From an uncultured Collinsella sp. (GTDB taxonomy: Bacteria; Actinomycetota; Coriobacteriia; Coriobacteriales; Coriobacteriaceae), in contig CABULX010000022.1 of NCBI GenBank assembly GCA_902492545.1, positions 1-22,052 on the forward strand: DNA of 22,052 bases. Direction: 5' to 3'. This document shows, one piece after another, positions 13,075 through 19,315 of this stretch; within the stretch, counting starts at the first letter, position 1, and the number at the start of each line of letters is the position of its first letter. The notes below the pieces were generated by a model. That model was not told where the DNA came from. It did no database searches and was given only the letters and a program-made list of their open reading frames with translations. A program made the translations under genes and the position numbers.

Positions 13075-14433
13075 ATGGCAGCACCCGAGCAGCTGTTCAA
13101 CGTTCGCGAGCGCAAGCGTTTTGAGCGCCATGACATTTGGGAGCGCATCGCCGAGAACGGCACGATTTCCGCCGCCGTCATGGTCTTCGCCGCCATCGCC
13201 GCCGTCATTTGCGCCAATACCGATGCCTACGAGGCCATTCATCACTTTTTGGAGACCCCGCTATATGTGGGTCTGGGCAACCTTACGGCCGGTCTCACCG
13301 TTGAGCTTTTCGTCAACGACTTCCTCATGGCGATTTTCTTTTTGTTGGTGGGCATTGAGCTTAAGTACGAGATGACGGTCGGCGAGCTCAAGAACCCGCG
13401 CCAGGCCATGCTTCCCATGCTGGCGGCCGTGGGCGGCGTCGTCGTTCCCGCCTGCATCTACCTAATCTTTAACCATGCCGGCGCGCACAACGGCTGGGCC
13501 ATTCCCATGGCAACCGATATCGCCTTTGCGCTGGGCGTGCTGTCGCTTTTGGGCAATCGCGTGCCCAACGGCGTGCGCGTGTTCTTCTCGACGCTCGCCA
13601 TCGCCGACGACCTCATCTCCATCGCCGCCATCGCCATCTTCTACGGTCAGAGCCCCAATCCGTTTTGGCTGGGTGCCGCCGCGCTCGTGACCTGCGCGCT
13701 CGTGTGGCTCAACAAGACGCAGCATTACCGCCTTGCCCCGTATTCGGTACTGGGTCTGCTGTTGTGGTTCTGCATGTTCAAGAGCGGCGTACATGCCACA
13801 CTTGCTGGCGTCATCTTGGCCTTTACCATCCCGGCCAAGTGCGGCGTCAAGCTCGATAGTCTGACCGACTGGCTGGGCGAGTGCCTGCCGCTGCTCGACG
13901 ACCGCTATGACGACGAGGCACACATCCTGGGCCAGCATGACTTTACCGTCTCGACCACCAAGGTCGAGCGCGTCATGCACCGCGTGACCCCGCCGCTCAT
14001 CCGCATGGAGCGTCTGATCTCCACGCCGGTCAACTTTGTGATTCTGCCGATCTTTGCGTTCGTGAACGCACAGGTTCGCCTGGTGGGCGTGGACATGAGC
14101 ACGTTGCTCACCGACCCGGTGACGCTCGGCGTGTACTTTGGCATGCTGCTGGGCAAGCCGATCGGCATCTTTGGCATGACGTTCGCCTTGGTCAAGCTCA
14201 AGGCCTGCGAGCTGCCGCACAACGTCAACTGGCACATGATTGCCGGTGTGGGCATTCTGGGCGGTATCGGCTTTACCATGTCGATTCTCATTAGCGGCCT
14301 TGCCTTTCCGACGGCCCAGTTTGAGGTTCTTGCTGCCAAGGCTGCCATTCTTGCCGGTTCGGTCACCGCTGCCGTGCTCGGCATGATCTACATGAGTGTT
14401 GTCTGCAAACACCCCGCGCCCAAGGGCGAGTAA
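13075..14433 (+). CDS. nhaA: Na+/H+ antiporter NhaA
   Basis: NhaA is an inner-membrane antiporter exchanging sodium for protons, important for pH and salt homeostasis. The 452-residue protein has about twelve hydrophobic segments. The ion-binding aspartate pair is D178-D179 in AIADDLIS, equivalent to D163-D164 of the E. coli protein. ILPIFAFVNAQV, LGKPIGI and the GIGFTMSILIS segment are also conserved. A hydrophilic loop of about 60 residues (about 265-320) is longer than in the E. coli protein. The ATG follows GAAAGGAG by eight bases. The gene has a terminator in its leader and converges on a small minus-strand gene, sharing a bidirectional terminator. Confidence 0.94.
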   Translation: MAAPEQLFNVRERKRFERHDIWERIAENGTISAAVMVFAAIAAVICANTDAYEAIHHFLETPLYVGLGNLTAGLTVELFVNDFLMAIFFLLVGIELKYEMTVGELKNPRQAMLPMLAAVGGVVVPACIYLIFNHAGAHNGWAIPMATDIAFALGVLSLLGNRVPNGVRVFFSTLAIADDLISIAAIAIFYGQSPNPFWLGAAALVTCALVWLNKTQHYRLAPYSVLGLLLWFCMFKSGVHATLAGVILAFTIPAKCGVKLDSLTDWLGECLPLLDDRYDDEAHILGQHDFTVSTTKVERVMHRVTPPLIRMERLISTPVNFVILPIFAFVNAQVRLVGVDMSTLLTDPVTLGVYFGMLLGKPIGIFGMTFALVKLKACELPHNVNWHMIAGVGILGGIGFTMSILISGLAFPTAQFEVLAAKAAILAGSVTAAVLGMIYMSVVCKHPAPKGE

Positions 14434-14482
14434 AAGCGAAAAAAACGGGGCCGGACATGCCCCGGATACCCTCGTATGCAAA

Positions 14483-14518
14483 AAACGCCGTTTGTGAGCA
14501 CTGTCACAAACGGCGTTT
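14483..14518. terminator. Bidirectional terminator between nhaA and the small minus-strand gene
   Basis: Arms 14483-14497 and 14504-14518 form a perfect 15-bp stem with loop GCACTG. On the minus strand a T run follows directly (GTTTTTTGC); on the plus strand CATTTATTT follows. A smaller 6-bp hairpin (14446-14464) lies nearer nhaA. Confidence 0.88.
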
Positions 14519-14551
14519 CATTTATTTGGCCACGGGCCCCAATGACTAGGG

Positions 14552-14806
14552 CTATTCCACCGTTCCGTAGACGGCGCCCCAGCCGTGGGCGGCTAAGGCG
14601 GAATTGAGCTGGTCGCAAAGTGACTGGCGGTCGTAATAGCCGGGCGGTAGCAGGTTGACGATCTCCATGAGATCGGGCGCCAGGTCCAAGATCTCGGCCT
14701 GCACGATCAGATCCAGGCGGTCGATGGCGTGGCGGTCGTAAAACAGTCCGTTGACCAGGCGCTGCAGGTCGCCGAATTCCTCGGCCTGGAACGATCCATA
14801 CTCCAT
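14552..14806 (-). CDS. Conserved-looking small protein of unknown function
   Basis: An 84-residue acidic protein begins with MEYGSFQAEEF and ends GWGAVYGTVE. I recognise no family. It is mostly predicted helix, with a leucine/isoleucine-rich middle (LDLIVQAEILDLAPDLMEIVNLLPPGYY) and no signal peptide or membrane segment. The ATG at 14806 is preceded by a strong AAGGAGG at four bases, and the gene ends before a strong shared terminator, which supports a real gene. An upstream in-frame ATG at 14836 lies before the ribosome-binding site and is rejected. It diverges from the aspartate aminotransferase gene. One cysteine and two tyrosines near the C-terminus do not form a known motif. Confidence 0.75.
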   Translation of the reverse strand: MEYGSFQAEEFGDLQRLVNGLFYDRHAIDRLDLIVQAEILDLAPDLMEIVNLLPPGYYDRQSLCDQLNSALAAHGWGAVYGTVE

Positions 14807-14908
14807 AGTGCCTCCTTGGGCGCCCCACGCCGGCATGCGCGGCGATTCGTAATTTATTGCGATGGACTTAATCTATCACGGCTTCATAACGTTGCGGCGG
14901 TGGCGGTC

Positions 14909-14914
14909 TATACT
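14909..14914 (+). promoter_or_regulatory. -10 box of the aminotransferase promoter
   Basis: TATACT lies 42 bases before the start codon in the context CTATACTTAGACGAA. This resembles the tatA promoter context CTATACTTGACCGAA (from 16699). No good -35 is visible at the right distance (ATAACG at 14886-14891). Confidence 0.5.
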
Positions 14915-14956
14915 TAGACGAACTGCAACGTACCGCTTCGCGAAAGGTCGCACCCC

Positions 14957-16261
14957 ATGCAGACGATCTACCAGAAGATGGAAACCACCGAACTCGATAC
15001 CGCCATCGAGGCGCTCAAGGCCGAGGTCGCCGAGGTCAAGGCCAAGGGTCTGGCGCTCGACATGGCCCGCGGCAAGCCGTCGCCCTCCCAGGTGGACATC
15101 TCGCGCCCCATGCTCGATATCCTCAATGCCGACGCCGATCTGCACGATGGCAACGTCGACTGCTCCAACTACGGCTGCTTCGAGGGCATTCCCTCGGCAC
15201 GTAAGTTGGCAGGGGAGTTCCTGGGTTGCCCCGCCGAGCAGACGCTCGTACTGGGTTCGTCGAGCCTGCTGATCGAGCATGACATCGCCGGCATGTTCTG
15301 GCGTTGCGGCTCGTGCGGCAGCGAGCCCTGGGAGGCTTACGAGGCCGCGCACGACGGCAAGAAGGTCAAGTTCCTGTGCCCCGTTCCCGGCTACGATCGC
15401 CACTTTGGCATCACCGCCGACTTGGGCATCGAGAACGTCCCCGTCGCGATGACTGACAACGGCCCCGACATGGACGAGATCGAGCGCCTCGTTGCCGTCG
15501 ACGATTCCATCAAGGGTATCTGGTGCGTGCCCAAGTATTCCAACCCCACGGGTATCACCTTTAGCGAGGACACTGTGCGCCGCCTGGTCGAGATGCCCAC
15601 GGCCGCGCCCGATTTCCGCATCTTCTGGGACAACGCCTACTGCGTGCACGACCTGTACGACGAAACCGACGAGCTCGCCAACATCTTTGACCTCGCTCGC
15701 GCGGCGGGCACCGAGGACCGCGTGGTGGCCTTTGCCTCGACGTCCAAGATCACCTTCCCGGGCGCCGGCATCGGCTTTATCGGCGCGAGCCCCGCGGTCA
15801 TCGCCGAGTTCTCCAAGCGCCTGAAGGCCGGCCTCATCAGCGCCGACAAGCTCAACCAGCTGCGTCACGTGCGCTTCCTTCCCACCATCGAGGCGGTCAG
15901 GGAGCACATGAAAAAGCATGCCGAGTTCTTGCGCCCGCGCTTTGAGGCCGTCGAGCGCAAGCTCACCGAGGGCTTGGGCGACACGGGCTGCGCCACCTGG
16001 ACGCACCCCCGCGGCGGCTACTTTGTGAGCTTTGATGGTCCCGAGGGCTCGGCCCAGAAGGTTGCTGCGCTTTGCGCCGACCTGGGCGTCAAGCTCACGC
16101 CGGCCGGTGCTACCTGGCCCTATGGCAAGGACCCGCGCGACACCAACATCCGCATCGCGCCGAGCTATCCCACGGTCGAGGACCTGGAGGCCGCGCTCGA
16201 TGTGCTGGTGCTGGCCGTTAAGCTCGTCGCTGCCGAGCTTGCGCGTGCCGAGCGCGCCTAA
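14957..16261 (+). CDS. Aspartate aminotransferase-like PLP enzyme (Rv3722c/MocR-type class I)
   Basis: This PLP-dependent aminotransferase belongs to the family whose mycobacterial member Rv3722c is the main aspartate aminotransferase. The 434-residue length fits. The N-terminal LALDMARGKPSP motif is characteristic. The PLP lysine is K264 in STSKITFPGAG, with N196-P197 in SNPTG and D225/Y228 in WDNAYCV. R-containing IRIAPSYP near residue 395 would bind the substrate carboxylate. The likely role is interconversion of oxaloacetate/glutamate with aspartate/2-oxoglutarate in the cytoplasm; substrate preference is inferred from the family. The ATG follows GCGAAAGG with a somewhat long spacing. No biosynthetic genes are adjacent, so it appears to be a stand-alone housekeeping gene. 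Confidence 0.88.
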   Translation: MQTIYQKMETTELDTAIEALKAEVAEVKAKGLALDMARGKPSPSQVDISRPMLDILNADADLHDGNVDCSNYGCFEGIPSARKLAGEFLGCPAEQTLVLGSSSLLIEHDIAGMFWRCGSCGSEPWEAYEAAHDGKKVKFLCPVPGYDRHFGITADLGIENVPVAMTDNGPDMDEIERLVAVDDSIKGIWCVPKYSNPTGITFSEDTVRRLVEMPTAAPDFRIFWDNAYCVHDLYDETDELANIFDLARAAGTEDRVVAFASTSKITFPGAGIGFIGASPAVIAEFSKRLKAGLISADKLNQLRHVRFLPTIEAVREHMKKHAEFLRPRFEAVERKLTEGLGDTGCATWTHPRGGYFVSFDGPEGSAQKVAALCADLGVKLTPAGATWPYGKDPRDTNIRIAPSYPTVEDLEAALDVLVLAVKLVAAELARAERA

Positions 16262-16312
16262 CGCGCGGCTTCCCGTACTATCCGCACTTTCGATACGTAA
16301 AGGAGCGTATAC

Positions 16313-16627
16313 ATGGATTTGGGTATTTCCACCAACCCCACGCCAGAGCTCTACACCATTAAGGTAACCGGCGAGATTGATATCTCTAACGCCGATAGCC
16401 TGCGCAATGCCATCGACCTGGCGCTCGAGCAGCCCACTGAGGCCGTTGAGCTCGATTTTGCCCAGGTGAGCTACATTGATTCGACGGGCATTGGCGTGCT
16501 TGTGGGCGCCGCGCACCACGCGGTCGACCACGGTAAGCGCTTTAGCTGCACCAATGTGCAGCCCCCGGTGATGCGCGTGGTTCAGCTGTTGGGTGTCGAC
16601 CAGGAGATTTCGATCACCGCTGCATAA
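16313..16627 (+). CDS. STAS-domain protein, anti-sigma-factor antagonist type
   Basis: A single STAS domain of 104 residues resembles SpoIIAA/RsbV. The phosphorylation site is S57 in the YIDSTGIGVLVG motif, with the preceding Asp conserved. In partner-switching systems the dephosphorylated form binds an anti-sigma kinase of the RsbW/SpoIIAB type and frees a sigma factor. No such kinase, phosphatase or sigma gene is adjacent, so the partner is unknown. AAAGGAG lies seven bases before the ATG. It is 51 bases after the aminotransferase stop, with a possible TACTAT -10 at 16276-16281, and could be transcribed alone or by read-through. Confidence 0.9.
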   Translation: MDLGISTNPTPELYTIKVTGEIDISNADSLRNAIDLALEQPTEAVELDFAQVSYIDSTGIGVLVGAAHHAVDHGKRFSCTNVQPPVMRVVQLLGVDQEISITAA

Positions 16628-16671
16628 TCTTTGCCCCCAAAAGGGCGTGCCGTTTGGCATATGTTTGTGAT

Positions 16672-16699
16672 GCGCTCGGACGTTTTGGCGTCCGGGCGC
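16672..16699. promoter_or_regulatory. Inverted repeat abutting the tatA -10 box (operator or terminator)
   Basis: GCGCTCGGACG (16672-16682) pairs with CGTCCGGGCGC (16689-16699) with one wobble and a TTTTGG centre. It ends exactly where the TATACT box begins and covers the expected -35 region. No U tract follows, so an operator or protein-binding site is as likely as a terminator for the STAS gene. Confidence 0.45.
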
Positions 16700-16705
16700 T
16701 ATACT
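16700..16705 (+). promoter_or_regulatory. -10 box of the tat-hyp promoter
   Basis: TATACT lies 75 bases before the tatA GTG start and directly follows an 11-bp inverted repeat. The context CTATACTTGACCGAA resembles that of the aminotransferase promoter at 14908. A -35 box is not evident. Confidence 0.5.
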
Positions 16706-16780
16706 TGACCGAATGAATAGACGAGTTCCGGCCGAATGGCGCGGTGCGGGCTCGACTCACATCGAGCCTTGGAGGTATGT

Positions 16781-17365
16781 GTGTTTGGTATTGGAGAGGG
16801 TGAGCTCGCGATCATCGTGGTCTTCGGCTTTTTGCTGTTTGGCCCGGATAAGCTCCCGCAGATGGGCCGCACGATCGGCCGTGCCATCCGTCAGTTCCGC
16901 GAGACGCAGGAAAAGATGACGGCCGTTGTTCAGTCCGAGATTATCGATTCGGTGAGCGAGGCCGCGTCGGCCCCGGTCAAGCCCAAGAAGGCTGCTGCGA
17001 CCGACGACGATTCCGATGCGGACGAGGATGCCGCCGAGACGACTGCGCCCGCAAAGAAGGAGACCTTTGCCGAGCGTCGCGCCCGTCTTGCTGCCGAGAA
17101 GGCTGCGAGTGAGGGTGCTGCTGAGGGCGAAGATGCTGCTGAGGAGGCCGAGGGCGCCGAGCCCGCCGAGGTCGAGCCTGCCGCTGCCGCCGCCGAGTCC
17201 GAGCCTGCTGCAGAGCCGGAGCCCGAGCCCGAGCCGGCAGAGCCCACGACGGCTGACCTCTACGCCCGTCGTCCCCGCAAGCGCAAGGCCGTCGTCGACC
17301 AGCTCGCTCGCGAGCTCGAGGCCGAGGACGCTGCCGCCGACACCCCGAAGGGAGGCGATGAGTAA
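16781..17365 (+). CDS. tatA: Twin-arginine translocase subunit TatA/TatB type
   Basis: This membrane protein forms the pore-type component of the Tat system, which exports folded proteins. The N-terminus FGIGEGELAII is the canonical TatA start, followed by one membrane helix (about residues 5-20), the FGPDKLPQMGR hinge and an amphipathic helix to about residue 40. The remaining 150 residues are a low-complexity acidic, alanine- and proline-rich tail, much longer than in classical TatA (about 90 residues) and more TatB-like. A basic RRPRKRK cluster lies near the end. GTG at 16781 is chosen because TTGGAGG lies five bases upstream and it places FGIGE at residue 2; an earlier ATG would prepend a non-homologous stretch. 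TatC overlaps the stop codon. Confidence 0.9.
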   Translation: MFGIGEGELAIIVVFGFLLFGPDKLPQMGRTIGRAIRQFRETQEKMTAVVQSEIIDSVSEAASAPVKPKKAAATDDDSDADEDAAETTAPAKKETFAERRARLAAEKAASEGAAEGEDAAEEAEGAEPAEVEPAAAAAESEPAAEPEPEPEPAEPTTADLYARRPRKRKAVVDQLARELEAEDAAADTPKGGDE

Positions 17366-18159
17366 TGCCTATCGGACCTGCGCGTATGCCGCTCTTCGAT
17401 CACCTGGGAGAGCTCCGTCGCCGCCTGACCATCGTGGTCGTGTCAGTCTTTGCAGCCGCTATCGTGCTGTATTTCGCCACGCCTGTGGTGCTCGACATCC
17501 TGAAAGATCCCATCCGCTCCTTTGTGCCGGACGGTAAGTTCTACATCACCACCACGCTCGGCGGCTTTGGCCTGCGCTTCTCACTGGCCATCAAGATGGC
17601 CGTGGTCATGTGCACGCCCATGATCATCTGGCAGATTCTGGCGTTTTTCCTGCCGGCGCTTCGCCCCAACGAGCGCAAGTGGGTCGTGCCCACGGTGCTC
17701 GCCTCGACGGTGCTGTTCTTCCTGGGCGCCATTTTCTGCTATTTCATCATCATTCCTGCGGGCTTTGAGTGGCTCATCGGCGAGACTTCGGCCGTCGCCA
17801 CGGCGCTGCCCGATCTGGAGAACTACGTCAACATGGAGCTGCTCTTTATGATCGGCTTTGGTGTGGCGTTTGAGCTGCCGCTCATCATCTTTTACCTGTC
17901 CGTCTTCCATATCGTGTCCTATGCGGCCTTCCGCAGTGCCTGGCGTTACGTATACGTTGGCCTGCTCGTGGGTTCGGCTGTGATCACGCCCGACGGCTCG
18001 CCCGTCACCCTGGGCCTTATGTACGGCGCCCTGCTCTCGCTCTACGAGATTTCGCTTGCCATCGCCCGTGTGGTCATTACCGCGCGCGAGGGCAAGGAGG
18101 GCTTGTTTGTGAGCCGTCTGGACCTGTTTTCGGACGACGAAGAGGACAGCGAGGAGTAA
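17365..18159 (+). CDS. tatC: Twin-arginine translocase subunit TatC
   Basis: TatC is the multispanning receptor that recognises the twin-arginine signal peptide. The 264-residue protein begins with the conserved HLGELRRRL and has six predicted membrane helices, with the FxxPALRPNERKW loop and the GFGVAFELPLI segment typical of the family. VITPDGSPVT matches the conserved D-P/D-x-x-T region before the last helices. The C-terminal tail is acidic (DDEEDSEE). The start overlaps the tatA stop by one base (TAATG), so translation is coupled. No separate tatB is present in the window, so this is probably a minimal TatAC-type system. hypA follows after six bases. Confidence 0.95.
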   Translation: MPIGPARMPLFDHLGELRRRLTIVVVSVFAAAIVLYFATPVVLDILKDPIRSFVPDGKFYITTTLGGFGLRFSLAIKMAVVMCTPMIIWQILAFFLPALRPNERKWVVPTVLASTVLFFLGAIFCYFIIIPAGFEWLIGETSAVATALPDLENYVNMELLFMIGFGVAFELPLIIFYLSVFHIVSYAAFRSAWRYVYVGLLVGSAVITPDGSPVTLGLMYGALLSLYEISLAIARVVITAREGKEGLFVSRLDLFSDDEEDSEE

Positions 18160-18165
18160 ATCGGT

Positions 18166-18522
18166 ATGCACGAGGTTGGCATTGTCAACGGCATACTCGA
18201 TACAGTGATTCGCGCGGCGCGTGGGGCGGGGGCCTCGCGCGCCGTTTTGGTTACGCTACGTATCGGGGATATGACCGAGGTCGTGCGCGAGGCGCTCGAC
18301 TTTGCATGGGAGACGTTTCGCGACGAGGACCCGCTCACGCGCGGCTGCGAGCTTGCCGTGGAGGAAGTCCATCCACAAAGTGAGTGTCTGGGCTGCGGCG
18401 AGGTCTTCGATCACGACCGCTTTCATTGCCGCTGTCCCCAGTGTGGCGGCGCCAACGTGCGCCTGCTGCACGGTCGCGAGCTCGACATCGCAAGTATCGA
18501 AATCGAGACCCCCGACGATTAG
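18166..18522 (+). CDS. hypA: Hydrogenase/urease nickel metallochaperone HypA
   Basis: HypA delivers nickel, with HypB, to [NiFe]-hydrogenase large subunits and in some bacteria to urease. The 118-residue length is normal. M1-H2-E3 supplies the conserved nickel-binding N-terminus. The zinc site is C74, C77, C90 and C93, with one extra cysteine at 88. The ribosome-binding site GCGAGGAG lies inside the end of tatC, six bases upstream of the gap, so the gene is part of the tat transcript. The neighbouring HypB supports the call. No hydrogenase or urease structural genes lie in the window. Confidence 0.93.
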   Translation: MHEVGIVNGILDTVIRAARGAGASRAVLVTLRIGDMTEVVREALDFAWETFRDEDPLTRGCELAVEEVHPQSECLGCGEVFDHDRFHCRCPQCGGANVRLLHGRELDIASIEIETPDD

Positions 18523-18577
18523 CTCGCCGGCCACCTGGGGACGGGGTATAAAGGGGCCAAAGTAAGGAGTGCCGAGT

Positions 18578-19261
18578 ATGGCTGAGAAAACGATTGATAT
18601 CGCGTCGCCGATTCTGTCGCGCAATGAGCGCCTGGCAGATCAACTGCGTCAGCGATTTAAAGAGACAAACACCTATGTGATCAATGTGCTGTCGAGCCCC
18701 GGTTCGGGCAAGACCACCACGATTTTGGGCACCAACGAGCGCCTGCGCGACAAGGCCGGCCTGCGCTGCGCCGTCATCGAGGGCGATATCGCCTCGGATG
18801 TCGATGCCATCACCATGAAGGAAGCCGGCATGCCCGCCATCCAGATCAACACGGGCGGCCTGTGCCACCTCGAGGGCAACATGATCATGGAGGCCGTTGA
18901 CGCGTTCGACCAGGCCGTCGGTCTGGAGAACATCGACGTCATCTTTATCGAAAACGTGGGTAACCTGGTCTGCCCGGTCGACTTTGACCTGGGCGAGAAC
19001 CTGTCCATCATGATCCTCTCGGTGCCCGAGGGCGACGACAAGCCCATCAAGTACCCGGGCATCTTCCAACACGCCGGCGCACAGCTGCTCAACAAGGTCG
19101 ACGTGGCTCCGGCTTTCGATTTTGACATGGATAGGTATACTAAGACACTCGATGACCTCAATCCGCAGGCGCCGCGGTTTGCCGTGAGCGCGCGCAAGGG
19201 CGAGGGCATGGATGCCTGGTGCGATTGGCTCATCGGGCAGATTGAGCAAGCAAGGGCGTAA
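18578..19261 (+). CDS. hypB: Hydrogenase nickel incorporation GTPase HypB
   Basis: HypB is the GTPase that drives nickel release during maturation of nickel enzymes. The 227-residue protein has Walker A SPGSGKTT (K45), the metal-site C96-H97 in GGLCHLEGN, C132 in the ENVGNLVCPVDFDLGE block, and NKVD (172-175) for guanine recognition. It lacks the His-rich nickel-storage N-terminus and the CXXCGC motif of some homologues, so it is the short form. The ATG at 18578 follows TAAGGAG by eight bases; the GTG at 18569 overlaps that site and is rejected. It lies 55 bases after hypA. The combination tat-hypAB suggests maturation of a nickel enzyme, perhaps a Tat-exported hydrogenase. Confidence 0.95.
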   Translation: MAEKTIDIASPILSRNERLADQLRQRFKETNTYVINVLSSPGSGKTTTILGTNERLRDKAGLRCAVIEGDIASDVDAITMKEAGMPAIQINTGGLCHLEGNMIMEAVDAFDQAVGLENIDVIFIENVGNLVCPVDFDLGENLSIMILSVPEGDDKPIKYPGIFQHAGAQLLNKVDVAPAFDFDMDRYTKTLDDLNPQAPRFAVSARKGEGMDAWCDWLIGQIEQARA

Positions 19262-19315
19262 GTCGGCCGCCATACGGGCGGGCGTAGCCGCAGAGACATG
19301 AGATAGGAGCCTCTT

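Noticed and set aside
19269..19287. GGGCGGGCGTA similarity between the hypB-topoisomerase gap and the arm of the pcrA inverted repeat
   Set aside because: The shared stretch is short and GC-rich, and there is no second arm, so chance is the simpler explanation.
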